A stretch of 64,000 nucleotides of DNA from Azospirillum brasilense. Its GTDB lineage: Bacteria; Pseudomonadota; Alphaproteobacteria; Rickettsiales; UBA3002. Where the stretch lies: positions 62,001 through 126,000 of the forward strand of contig QFOX01000001.1 in NCBI GenBank assembly GCA_003241645.1, given 5' to 3'. Positions 1-8,266 of this stretch are shown here, one piece after another (within the stretch, counting starts at the first letter, position 1; each line of letters starts with the position of its first letter). The position numbers were made by a program, and so were the translations under genes. The notes under the pieces are model-generated. The model saw nothing but the letters and a program-made list of their open reading frames with translations. It searched no databases and was not told the origin of the DNA.

Positions 1-861
1 GGCTTCGATGCCGCGCACGACAAGCACGCCACCCGTGTTGCCCGAGGCACCACCGGTGGTGCCGAATTCGGGCACTTGCGAAATATCCTGATTGCCGGTC
101 ACGGTCAGCGGGTCAGCGGTCTCACGATCGGCCAGCGAACGCAGGGCGAGGGTGAGGGTGCCTTTCTGCTGGCCAAGGCGCAGGCGCTGCGCATCGGCCG
201 GGCTGACCATGAGCGATACCGAGCGCGGTACGATCAGGTTGCCCTGTTCATCGGTTGCGCCGGCGCCGCTTGCGCGCTGGTCAACCGCCACGACTTTCGC
301 GTTGGTGAGCAGGGTCTCGGTCACCGAATCGGTTTCCTCGCGGCCTTGCGGGCGGCCTTGCTCGTTGCTGGGCGGGAACACCCATTTTTTAATGTCGTGG
401 GTCAGGATCACGTCCACGAAGTCGCCGGGGAAGACAAAGCCCGCCACGCCTTCGATCTCGTTGGTCTGGATGGTGATCACGCGCATGCCCTTGGGGATCG
501 AGCCGGCGAGGAAGTTGGGGTCGTTCATGTTGCTGAGCTTCGACAGCAGGATCGGCTCCTGCTGCTGGAAGGGCGCGCGGCTGATCATGCCTTCGATCTT
601 CTGGTCGCTGTCGGTGGTCACGAAACCGTCGAGCACTAGGTGGCTGGGCCATGCCTGCACGGCAATCATGTCGGCCGTGACGGTGGTGCCTACCGCGATC
701 GGCTGGGCCGCCACGTAAATATTCGTGGTTTGTACGGGTTGCGCCGCGGCAGTATCGCCGGGCTGGGGCGCCGGGGCGTCATTGCCGCCCGACATGCGAA
801 GTACGATTACCGCTGCGACAGCAGCCAACACAATCGCCGCAATTAAACCACCGAAACGCAT
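1..861 (-). CDS. cpaB2: CpaB-like Flp pilus assembly protein, 3' end cut off by window edge
   Basis: The leftward reading frame from ATG at 861 stays open for 287 codons to the window edge, so the C-terminus is missing. It starts with one membrane segment ([17 protein letters not shown]), then a Pro/Ala/Gln linker, a SAF-type region (residues about 45-110) and the RcpC/CpaB block [18 protein letters not shown]. That block matches the equivalent NAGFIFPGDRVDLILTH in the CpaB at 29242, so the two are paralogues. CpaB proteins are inner-membrane/periplasmic factors that help the Tad secretin. The start is preceded by a GGGGTAAG ribosome site. Because cpaB usually opens a tad operon, more tad genes probably lie beyond the left edge. 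The family call is firm; the second-locus idea is inference. Confidence 0.85.
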   Translation of the reverse strand, partial: MRFGGLIAAIVLAAVAAVIVLRMSGGNDAPAPQPGDTAAAQPVQTTNIYVAAQPIAVGTTVTADMIAVQAWPSHLVLDGFVTTDSDQKIEGMISRAPFQQQEPILLSKLSNMNDPNFLAGSIPKGMRVITIQTNEIEGVAGFVFPGDFVDVILTHDIKKWVFPPSNEQGRPQGREETDSVTETLLTNAKVVAVDQRASGAGATDEQGNLIVPRSVSLMVSPADAQRLRLGQQKGTLTLALRSLADRETADPLTVTGNQDISQVPEFGTTGGASGNTGGVLVVRGIEA

Positions 862-1098
862 AACCAGCTTACCCCAAATGATAATACACGTGTTGCGCTG
901 CCTGAAACGGCGACGCGTTTTTATCTTATTGTGCAGTACTTACCCATAGGCCGCCGGGTGCGTCAAGCGAATATACCGCGCTGCAATGCAACTCGGGGTG
1001 TTTATTGGCCGATGTGTGGTCTTGCCCAAAAATCCTGTTGCCCGCCCATGAACGCTCGCTATGGTGCCGCATATTTTGCACAGGCAGAGGTAATTCCC

Positions 1099-2652
1099 AT
1101 GAACGCGCATGAGCGCATCCTTATCTTGGATTTTGGTAGCCAGGTCACCCAACTGATCGCCCGTCGCGTGCGCGAGGCAGGCGTTTACAGCGAGGTGAAG
1201 CCCTGCACCACCCCGCTGCAGGCCATCCGCGATTTCAACCCACAGGGCATTATCCTGTCCGGCGGCCCGGCCTCGGTGCATCACGGTTCGGCCCCCAAAG
1301 TGGACAAAGAGATCTTTGCGCTGGGCGTGCCGGTGTTCGGCATTTGCTACGGCGAACAGCTCATCTGCGACCTGCTGGGCGGCGAAGTGACCCCCGGGGA
1401 CACCCGTGAATTCGGCCGTGCCGAAGTGGAAGCTGTGGCGGATAGCGCCCTGTTCAAGGATGTGTGGAAGCCCGGCCAGAGCTATCAGGTGTGGATGAGC
1501 CATGGCGACAAGGTGAACCGCCTGCCGGCCGGCTTCACCACCATTGCCCGCTCGGCCGGTGCCCCGTTCGCGGCCATTGCCGACGAGGCGCGCCGCATTT
1601 ACGGCGTGCAGTTCCACCCCGAAGTGGTGCACACGCCCGATGGCGCGGCGCTCATTCGCAATTTTGTGCGGCATATCTGCCAGTGCCATGGCGACTGGAG
1701 CATGAAAGCCTTCCGCACCGAGGAAATCGCCCGCATTCGCAAGCAGGTGGGTGCTGGCACGGTCATTTGCGGCCTCTCCGGCGGGGTGGATTCCAGTGTG
1801 GTGGCCAAACTGCTGCACGAGGCCATCGGCAAGCAACTGGTCTGCATTTTCGTGGATACGGGCCTGCTGCGGCTGAACGAAGGCCCGCAGGTGAAGCAGC
1901 GTTTCGAGGAACATTACGGCATTCCGCTGACCTATGTGGATGCCAGCGGCATTTTCATGGGCCGCCTGAAGGGCGTGAGCGACCCCGAGCGCAAGCGCAA
2001 GATCATCGGCGAGACCTTCATCGAGGTGTTCGAGGAAGAGGCCAAGCGCATCGGTGGCGCGGAATTCCTGGCGCAGGGCACGTTGTATCCGGACGTGATC
2101 GAATCCGTCAGTTTCCATGGTGGGCCCAGCGTGACCATCAAATCGCACCACAATGTGGGCGGCCTGCCGGAGCGCATGAACCTGAAACTGGTGGAGCCGC
2201 TGCGCGAGCTGTTCAAGGACGAAGTGCGTGCGCTGGGCCGCGAGCTTGGCATGCCCGACGACCTGGTGGATCGCCACCCGTTCCCCGGCCCGGGCCTTGC
2301 CATCCGCATTCCCGGCGAGGTGAGCGTGGAGAAGGCCGACATCCTGCGTAAGGCGGATGCGATCTACATCGAGGAACTGCGCAAGAACGACCTGTACGGT
2401 AAAATCTGGCAGGCCTTCGCCGTGCTGCTGCCGGTGAAGACCGTGGGCGTGATGGGCGATGCCCGCACCTATGAGTTCGTGTGCGCGCTGCGTGCGGTGA
2501 CCAGCACCGACGGCATGACCGCCGAGCCGTTCCATTTCCCCAGCGATGTGCTGTTCCACATTGCCACGCGCATCGTGAACGAAGTGCGCGGCATCAACCG
2601 CGTCTGCTACGATATTACGGGCAAACCCCCCGCGACGATCGAGTGGGAGTAG
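1099..2652 (+). CDS. guaA: GMP synthase (glutamine-hydrolysing)
   Basis: A 517-residue protein that aminates XMP to GMP using glutamine and ATP, the last step of guanine nucleotide synthesis. The N-terminal class I amidotransferase domain has the nucleophile motif GICYGEQL and the His-Glu pair in [10 protein letters not shown]. The ATP-pyrophosphatase domain has the P-loop [15 protein letters not shown], and the C-terminal dimerisation domain ends in the typical KPPATIEWE. An in-frame start exists at 931, but the family N-terminus ([14 protein letters not shown]) begins at 1099, which has a GAGG site eight bases upstream. Length is normal for the family. purN follows after 24 bp, so both may be transcribed together. 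Confidence 0.97.
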   Translation: MNAHERILILDFGSQVTQLIARRVREAGVYSEVKPCTTPLQAIRDFNPQGIILSGGPASVHHGSAPKVDKEIFALGVPVFGICYGEQLICDLLGGEVTPGDTREFGRAEVEAVADSALFKDVWKPGQSYQVWMSHGDKVNRLPAGFTTIARSAGAPFAAIADEARRIYGVQFHPEVVHTPDGAALIRNFVRHICQCHGDWSMKAFRTEEIARIRKQVGAGTVICGLSGGVDSSVVAKLLHEAIGKQLVCIFVDTGLLRLNEGPQVKQRFEEHYGIPLTYVDASGIFMGRLKGVSDPERKRKIIGETFIEVFEEEAKRIGGAEFLAQGTLYPDVIESVSFHGGPSVTIKSHHNVGGLPERMNLKLVEPLRELFKDEVRALGRELGMPDDLVDRHPFPGPGLAIRIPGEVSVEKADILRKADAIYIEELRKNDLYGKIWQAFAVLLPVKTVGVMGDARTYEFVCALRAVTSTDGMTAEPFHFPSDVLFHIATRIVNEVRGINRVCYDITGKPPATIEWE

Positions 2653-2676
2653 ACGGCAGGCGCGTTTTGCGCCAGC

Positions 2677-3267
2677 ATGCGCCGCATGAGTCGTTCGTTC
2701 AGTCTGTGCGTGATGGCCTCCGGCGGCGGTGGGAATTTCCAATCGCTGATCGACCATGCGCCGCGCATGGGTTATCGCATCGCCCAGCTCATCACCGACC
2801 GCGTCTGCGGGGCGGTGGATCGCGCGGTCGCGCACGGCATTGCCCACCAGACGCTGGATAAAAAGGCGCTGGGCGCGCAGTTCTTCCCTGCACTGGCGCA
2901 GGCCGTGCCGCCCGATACCGACCTGATCGTGCTGGCGGGGTTCATGCCCATTCTGCCCGAATGGTTCTGCGCGCAATGGCCGCAAAAAATCATCAACACC
3001 CACCCCTCGCTGCTACCGGCGCATGGTGGGCGGGGCATGGTTGGCGTGCGCGTGCAGGAAGCGGTGCTTGCTGCTGGCGACGCTGAGGCGGGCTGCAGCG
3101 TGCATTACGTGAGCCCGGTGATCGACGGGGGCGCGGTGATCGCGCAGGCGCGCATTCCGGTCATTCCCGGCGAAAGCGCGTGGGCGCTGGGTGGCAGGGT
3201 TTTTGCAGAAGAGGTGCAATTGCTGCCGCGCGTGGTGCAGCAACTGATGCAGGAGCGGGGGTTCTAA
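2677..3267 (+). CDS. purN: Phosphoribosylglycinamide formyltransferase
   Basis: A 196-residue protein of the GART family, which transfers a formyl group from 10-formyl-tetrahydrofolate to GAR in purine synthesis. The nucleotide loop is ASGGGGNFQSLID. The catalytic Asn and His are in INTHPSLLPAHGG, and the catalytic Asp follows in VHYVSPVIDGG. Position right after guaA supports a purine role, although related formyltransferases also act on sugar nucleotides and the next three genes look glycan-related. ATG at 2677 or 2686 could be the start. The stop is one base before the next gene, so it probably forms an operon with the downstream trio. Confidence 0.9.
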   Translation: MRRMSRSFSLCVMASGGGGNFQSLIDHAPRMGYRIAQLITDRVCGAVDRAVAHGIAHQTLDKKALGAQFFPALAQAVPPDTDLIVLAGFMPILPEWFCAQWPQKIINTHPSLLPAHGGRGMVGVRVQEAVLAAGDAEAGCSVHYVSPVIDGGAVIAQARIPVIPGESAWALGGRVFAEEVQLLPRVVQQLMQERGF

Positions 3268-3268
3268 C

Positions 3269-4243
3269 ATGGCACCATGGCAGTGGGAAAAACGTGGGCT
3301 GGTGTTCGATGTGCAGGCCCTGCCCAATCGGCCAGAATGGTTCGATGCGTTCGCGCAGGCGCCCAACGCCATTGTGCTGGATGACCGCGTGCGGGTGTAT
3401 TTCTGTTGCCGCCCGAAGGCGGATGCTACGGGCATGTTCGTCAGCTACGGCGCGTATGTGGATCTCGACCGGCGCGATTTGACGCGGATTATCGGCATGG
3501 CCGAGCAGCCCATTATGGAACTGGGCGGCCTTGGCATGTTCGACGAATTCGGCACCTACCCCATCTCGACCATCAAGGATGGGACGGATGTATATGCGTA
3601 TTTCGGTGGGTGGACGCGCGGCACCTCCGTGCCGTTCAACGTCTCCATCGGCGTGGCGAAAAGCAGCGATGGCGGGGTGCGTTTCGACAAGCTGGGCACC
3701 GGCCCCGTGCTGGGCCACGCGCTGGATGAGCCGTTCGTGGTCACCTCGCCCAAGATCCGCAAATACGGCGACACATGGTGGCTGATCTACACCGCGGGCA
3801 TGCAATGGTTCATGCATGATGGCCGCGCTGAGATCGTGTATAAACTGCGCGCCGCGCATTCGCCCGACGGGCTGCACTGGACACGGCTGGGCCACAACCT
3901 GCTGCCCGACAAGCTCGGGCCCGACGAAGCGCAGGCCTGCGGCGATGTGCTGTTCCATGGCGGGCGCTACCACATGTTTTATTGCTACCGCGAGGCGACG
4001 AATTTCCGCCACGCGAAAGACCGAACCTACCGCATCGGTTACGCGCATTCGGACGATATGCGCCACTGGACGCGCGATGACAGCAAGGCGGGCATCGATG
4101 TGTCGGCCGAGGGATGGGACAGCGACATGGTCGCCTACCCGCATGTGTTCGCGCTGGATGGTGAAATCTACATGCTCTATCTCGGCAACGAGGTGGGCCG
4201 CGCGGGCTTCGGGCTGGCCCAGTTGAAAGGCACCCTCGCATGA
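3269..4243 (+). CDS. Five-bladed beta-propeller glycosidase-like protein (first of tandem pair)
   Basis: A 324-residue cytoplasmic protein without a signal peptide. It has the repeated blades of GH43/GH32/GH130-type five-bladed propellers: an SSDGGVRFDKLGTGPVL blade signature, repeated SPDGLHWTRL and SDDMRHWTRDD strands, and acidic residues at blade starts (MFDEFGTYPIS, LDEPFVVTSPK, DEAQACGDVLFHGGRYHMF). Family members act on fructosides, arabinosides or mannosides, but I cannot assign a substrate or even say whether it is catalytic. It is closely related to the next gene and overlaps it by 4 bp, pointing to tandem duplication. It starts one base after the purN stop. Confidence 0.75.
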   Translation: MAPWQWEKRGLVFDVQALPNRPEWFDAFAQAPNAIVLDDRVRVYFCCRPKADATGMFVSYGAYVDLDRRDLTRIIGMAEQPIMELGGLGMFDEFGTYPISTIKDGTDVYAYFGGWTRGTSVPFNVSIGVAKSSDGGVRFDKLGTGPVLGHALDEPFVVTSPKIRKYGDTWWLIYTAGMQWFMHDGRAEIVYKLRAAHSPDGLHWTRLGHNLLPDKLGPDEAQACGDVLFHGGRYHMFYCYREATNFRHAKDRTYRIGYAHSDDMRHWTRDDSKAGIDVSAEGWDSDMVAYPHVFALDGEIYMLYLGNEVGRAGFGLAQLKGTLA

Positions 4244-5211
4244 TGCGCTGGCAGCATCTCGGCCAGATCTTCCGCGTGGGCGAGCATGCGCTGGGCGAGG
4301 GCATTGTCAGCCATGCGCAAAGCCCGCAGGCGCTGGTGATGGGTGATCGCGTGCGCATCTATTTTTCGACGCGCCGCCAATCGGCCGATGGCAAATTCCT
4401 CAGCACCGTGCGCTACGCCGAGTTCGACAAAACCTTTGCCGCGCCCCTGCACGTCGCGACGCATGAGGTGATCGCCCCCGGCGCGCTCGGCACCTTCGAC
4501 GAGCATGGCATTTTCCCCATGCATGTGCAGCGCGTGGGCGACGCAATGTATGGCTACACCAGCGGCTGGAGCCGCCGCAAAGCCGTGGACGTGGACATGC
4601 AGATCGGCCTCGCCATCAGCCGCGACGGTGGCGTGACGTTCGAGCGTGCAGGTCCGGGCCCCATCCTTGGGCCGTCGCTGCACGAGCCCTGCATGGTGGG
4701 CGACGGATTCGTGCTGCAGCAGCACGGCCAGTTCCACATGTGGTACATCTTCGGCACGGGCTGGCAGCATTACGCAGGCAGCGCGCATCCCGAGCGCATC
4801 TACAAGATCGCGCATGCGCGCTCAGCCGATGGCATCGCGTGGCACAAACCGAACGACGGGCAGGCGATCATTCCCAATGTGCTGGGCGACGATGAATGCC
4901 AGGCCCTGCCCACGGTGCTGCACATTGGCGGGCGCTACCACATGCTGTTCTGCTACCGCTACGCGTCGGATTTCCGCAGCAACCCGGCGCGCGGCTACCG
5001 GCTTGGCTACGCGCATTCCACCGACCTGCTGCACTGGACGCGCGACGACGCGGCGCTTGGCTTCACGCCGAGTGGGCATGGCTGGGACAGCAGCATGCAG
5101 TGCTACCCGCATCTGTTCGCGTGGGACAAGGATGTGTATCTGCTGTATAACGGCAATCATTTCGGGCGCGAGGGATTCGGCCTCGCCCGGCTGGAGGGGA
5201 TCGATGACTAA
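4240..5211 (+). CDS. Five-bladed beta-propeller glycosidase-like protein (second of tandem pair)
   Basis: A 323-residue paralogue of the preceding protein, aligning along its whole length. Shared motifs are FDE.G.(Y/F)P, (D/H)EP near residue 145, GGRYHM(F/L)FCYR near residue 235, and the closing GxxxGREGFGLARLEG. The motif DEAQACGD of the first copy is DDECQALPT here, so the pair keeps the acidic residues but differs around them. No signal peptide. The start ATG lies inside the end of the upstream gene (4-bp overlap), and its end overlaps the methyltransferase start by 8 bp, which implies translational coupling. A glycan-related role is inference from fold and neighbours. Confidence 0.75.
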   Translation: MMRWQHLGQIFRVGEHALGEGIVSHAQSPQALVMGDRVRIYFSTRRQSADGKFLSTVRYAEFDKTFAAPLHVATHEVIAPGALGTFDEHGIFPMHVQRVGDAMYGYTSGWSRRKAVDVDMQIGLAISRDGGVTFERAGPGPILGPSLHEPCMVGDGFVLQQHGQFHMWYIFGTGWQHYAGSAHPERIYKIAHARSADGIAWHKPNDGQAIIPNVLGDDECQALPTVLHIGGRYHMLFCYRYASDFRSNPARGYRLGYAHSTDLLHWTRDDAALGFTPSGHGWDSSMQCYPHLFAWDKDVYLLYNGNHFGREGFGLARLEGIDD

Positions 5212-5944
5212 CGCGACGCGCGACTACAACGCCGAACAGCAGGACAATGCGCGGCTCTACCATTATGGCTTCGACGTGGACGTGATGCACCCGTTCATGC
5301 TGCGCAGCTTCGCGCCGTTCTTCCGGCCCGGCAATTGCCTCGAGCTGGGCTGCCACAAAGGCCAGTTCACGCAGCGCCTGCGCACGCATTTTGCGCCTGA
5401 GCACATCACCTGCGTGGAGGCTTCGTCCGACGCGTTGGCGGAAGCCAAACGCGCACATCCCGAAGTCACGTTCCACCACAGCACGTTCGAGCAGGTGACG
5501 CTACCCACGCGCTACGACAACATCGTGATGACGCATGTACTCGAACATCTGTCGGACCCCGTTTCGGTGCTGCAGCGCGTGCGCAACGAATGGCTGGCCG
5601 ACGATGGCTATTTCTTCCTCGTCTGCCCGAATGCGAACGCGCCGTCGCGGCAGATCGCGGTGAAAATGGGGCTGATTTCGCACAACGCTGCCGTTACCCC
5701 GGCCGAAGCCGAGCATGGCCATTACGTCACCTACTCGCTGGATACGCTGGAGCGCGACGTGCGCGCCGCCGGCCTGCAGGTGGTGCAGCGCGGCGGTATC
5801 TTCTTCAAGGCACTGGCCAATTTCCAGTGGGACCGCCTGCTGCAGACCGACATCATCTCGAAAGAATACCTCGAAGGCTGCTACCAGCTTGGCCAGATCT
5901 ACCCGGATCTGTGCTCAAGTATTTTTCTGCTTTGCAGAAAATAG
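5204..5944 (+). CDS. Class I SAM-dependent methyltransferase
   Basis: A 246-residue protein with a Rossmann-type SAM site: motif I CLELGCHKGQFTQRL, acidic motif II ITCVEASSDAL, and motif IV YDNIVMTHVLEHLSDP. This is the Methyltransf_23-like arrangement common in glycan and small-molecule methylases. The N-terminal extension (RDYNAEQQDNARLYHYG) and the C-terminal region (NFQWDRLLQTDIISKEYLEG) are probably substrate-specific. The gene is read in the same direction as, and overlaps, the two propeller genes, so I infer that the three act on one carbohydrate-like product. The acceptor is unknown. Confidence 0.8.
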   Translation: MTNATRDYNAEQQDNARLYHYGFDVDVMHPFMLRSFAPFFRPGNCLELGCHKGQFTQRLRTHFAPEHITCVEASSDALAEAKRAHPEVTFHHSTFEQVTLPTRYDNIVMTHVLEHLSDPVSVLQRVRNEWLADDGYFFLVCPNANAPSRQIAVKMGLISHNAAVTPAEAEHGHYVTYSLDTLERDVRAAGLQVVQRGGIFFKALANFQWDRLLQTDIISKEYLEGCYQLGQIYPDLCSSIFLLCRK

Positions 5945-5966
5945 AGTGAGTGACGCGTTGCCGCGT

Positions 5967-6075
5967 TGAAGGGGGGCGGTGCCACCCCCTTACGCTCGTT
6001 GCACTCGCTATCCCCCCTCGCGCGGCGGCTCGCCCTTCGGGCTACGCACCGACTGCATGAACGCTGAGTATGCGT
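5967..6075 (+). repeat. GC-rich multi-hairpin repeat, intergenic copy
   Basis: It begins with an AAGGGGG..CCCCCTT stem-loop, followed by CGGCTCGCCC TTC GGGCTACGC and CACCGACTGCATGAACGCTG. The last two blocks align with the in-frame copy in mnmC at 25976-26022 (CGGCTCGCGCC..GGCGCTACGCATCGACTGCAT). It occupies much of the 328-bp gap after the methyltransferase gene and may also serve as its transcript end. Confidence 0.7.
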
Positions 6076-6082
6076 CCAAGTC

Positions 6083-6154
6083 TGTCACCCCGTCGTATGA
6101 CGGGGTCCATCTTTGGTTCATGTTAGGTGGATGCCGTCATGAAGACAGCATGAC
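6083..6154. repeat. Palindromic intergenic repeat with TGTCAC...ATGACG ends
   Basis: Outer ends are TGTCACCCCGTC and CAGCATGACG, with an inner CCCCGTC..GACGGGG hairpin and a GTCCATC / GGTGGATG pair. It resembles the GTCATCCCGG family seen at 22686 and 56718. Together with the element at 5967 it fills the gap before the yfgM-like gene; no coding gene is visible there. Confidence 0.55.
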
Positions 6155-6272
6155 GTTACAAGGAATGCATGGTGTTCGCCTACGCACCCATCCACCGGCC
6201 ACAAAACTTCGCTTTTGCTTCGGCGCGCGCTGGCGTATATGCATGGCCAACGGATCATCACGAGAGTGCCTT

Positions 6273-6938
6273 ATGGTTAAGCAACCCACCCCCATCGCTA
6301 CCCCCAACGACGCGCTGCTGCGCGAAGTGGATGACGATCTGCGCGCCGAGCGCATGCGCCGCCTGTGGCAGCAATACCGCCAGCCTTTCTTCATCGTGGT
6401 AGGGTTGCTGGTCGCGTTCGTGGCGGGTACCAGCATCTGGGAACAGCAGCAGGCCAAGAAGGCCGGTGCGGCCCTGCTGAAGCTGGATGCGGGCATTCTG
6501 CTGCTGCAAAAAGATAAACCCAAAGCCGCGGCGGACCAGTTCGCCATGCTGGCGAAGGACGCCACCGGCGAACTGCGCGACGTGGCGCAGCTCTGGCAGG
6601 CACGCGCGCTCGCCAGCGCCGATCAGGCCGAAGCCTCGCTGGATCTGCTGAAAGGCATTGCCGAAAAACCTGCGGGCAAAGACCTCGTGTGGCGTGACAT
6701 GGCGTGCCTGCGCCTGCAGGCCGCGAATGCGCAAGCCCCCAAAGCCTGCGCCAGCACCGACGCGTCCCCCCTGCGCGCCACCCGCCTTGAATGGCAGGCC
6801 GCTGTGCTGTGGAAAGACGGCAAGACCGACGAAGCCAAGAAACTGCTCGCCGTGATCGCCGAGGATAAGAACGCCACCAGCGAGCAGCGTGCCCGCGCCA
6901 CCAGCCTGCAGCGTGCCCTTGCTGCCGAGGTGAAGTAA
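6273..6938 (+). CDS. YfgM-like membrane-anchored TPR protein
   Basis: A 221-residue protein with an N-terminal cytoplasmic stretch, one membrane helix (FFIVVGLLVAFVAGTSIW, residues about 35-52), then an alanine-rich TPR-type periplasmic domain. This is the layout of YfgM/TPR_21 proteins, which work with the translocon and periplasmic chaperones. The order yfgM-bamB-der is conserved in proteobacteria and supports the call. An in-frame start lies far upstream at 5979, but that stretch is the repeat-filled intergenic region, so ATG at 6273 is preferred. The stop overlaps the bamB start by one base. Confidence 0.8.
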   Translation: MVKQPTPIATPNDALLREVDDDLRAERMRRLWQQYRQPFFIVVGLLVAFVAGTSIWEQQQAKKAGAALLKLDAGILLLQKDKPKAAADQFAMLAKDATGELRDVAQLWQARALASADQAEASLDLLKGIAEKPAGKDLVWRDMACLRLQAANAQAPKACASTDASPLRATRLEWQAAVLWKDGKTDEAKKLLAVIAEDKNATSEQRARATSLQRALAAEVK

Positions 6939-8263
6939 TGACGCCGCGCGCCCGCGCCGCGCTGGCCTGTGCCGCGTTGCTGGCGCTGGCCGCCTGCGAC
7001 CTGCCCAGCTGGATGGGCGGGCCCCGTGCCCCCATCAAGCGCGCGCCGGGCGAGCGCATGACCGTGATCGTGACGCAGCCGAAGCTGGAAGCCGACCCGC
7101 TGGTGGCCGAAGAAGCCATCGAGCTGCCGGAACAGGCCGGCAATGCGCAATGGCTGAACCATAACGACGCCATGCTGACCGGCCATGCGGGCCTCACCGG
7201 CATCACGCAGGAAGAATCGACCAGCATCGGCGGTGGCAACGCCTTCACGCGCAACGCCGCCCCCGCGCCTGTGGTGGCGGATGGGCGCGTGTTCGCGATG
7301 GATGCGGCCGGCATCATCAGCGCTGTGCGCACCGATGACATCAGCGAAGAACTCTGGATGAGCGAAGCCGGTGCCGTGGAGGACGTGGACGACGTGCTCG
7401 GTGGCGGCCTGCTGGTGCAGGACGGCGTGCTTTATGCCACCACCGGCTATGGCAGCCTGCTGGCCCTGCGCACGCAGGACGGCAAACTGCTGTGGAAAAG
7501 CAAAGTGGGTGCGCCCGTGCGCGGCGCCCCGGCCTTCAGCGAAGGGCTGGTGATCGTGCTGACGGCGGATAACCAGACGCTGGCCTTCAACGCCGCGGAT
7601 GGTACGCCGCGCTGGGAACATCGCGGCATTCGTGAATCGGCGGGCTACTTCGCCACCACGTCGCCGGTCGCCAGCGATGGCATCGTGGTGTCGGCCTACA
7701 GCTCGGGCGAGCTGTTCGCCATGCGCGCCGAAACGGGCAGCGTGCTCTGGGCCGATTCGGTGAGCAGCCAGCTGAAAACTAAAGCCAGCGCCGTGTTCAG
7801 TGGGATTGACGCTGACCCCATCGTGCAGGATGGGGTGGTGGTCGTCGTTAGCGCCGGTGGCGTGATGCAAGCCAGCGCGCTGCTGAATGGCCGCCCGCTT
7901 TGGCAGCAGAAGGTCGCCAGCCACCAGACGCCATGGTCGGCGGGCAACGCCATGTTCGTGATCTCCGATACGCATGATCTTGCGGCGGTGCTGAAAAAGA
8001 ACGGCGCGATCCGCTGGGCCAGCAGCCTCGCGCAGGATGATGGCTACGGCAAGGACATCACCCCGCCGCAATATGGGCCGATCCTTGCGGGCAATGCCGT
8101 CATGGTGCTGGAGGGCGATGGCAGCCTGCGCGCCTACAAGCCCGAGAACGGCAAAGCGCTGGGCGTGTATGAGCTGGCCGATGGTATCGTCACCCCGCCG
8201 GTGATCGCGGGGGGCGCGCTCTACGTCGTCACCAAGGACGCGCAGCTCTACAAATATTACTAG
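6938..8263 (+). CDS. bamB: Outer membrane protein assembly factor BamB-like lipoprotein
   Basis: A 441-residue lipoprotein: signal peptide with lipobox LALAAC at residues about 16-21, then PQQ-like beta-propeller repeats (for example GSLLALRTQDGKLLWKSKVG, AFNAADGTPRWEH and AMRAETGSVLWA). BamB is the propeller scaffold of the BAM complex that inserts beta-barrels into the outer membrane. The residues between the lipobox and the first blade (about 22-80) look unstructured. It is coupled to the upstream yfgM-like gene. The usual partner der lies just downstream but is separated by an oppositely oriented outer-membrane protein gene. Confidence 0.9.
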   Translation: MTPRARAALACAALLALAACDLPSWMGGPRAPIKRAPGERMTVIVTQPKLEADPLVAEEAIELPEQAGNAQWLNHNDAMLTGHAGLTGITQEESTSIGGGNAFTRNAAPAPVVADGRVFAMDAAGIISAVRTDDISEELWMSEAGAVEDVDDVLGGGLLVQDGVLYATTGYGSLLALRTQDGKLLWKSKVGAPVRGAPAFSEGLVIVLTADNQTLAFNAADGTPRWEHRGIRESAGYFATTSPVASDGIVVSAYSSGELFAMRAETGSVLWADSVSSQLKTKASAVFSGIDADPIVQDGVVVVVSAGGVMQASALLNGRPLWQQKVASHQTPWSAGNAMFVISDTHDLAAVLKKNGAIRWASSLAQDDGYGKDITPPQYGPILAGNAVMVLEGDGSLRAYKPENGKALGVYELADGIVTPPVIAGGALYVVTKDAQLYKYY

Positions 8264-8266
8264 CCG

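Noticed and set aside
940..3003. 687-residue leftward open frame over guaA and purN
   Set aside because: His/Ala/Gly/Arg-rich antisense shadow typical of high-GC genes; both genes on the plus strand have full family motifs.
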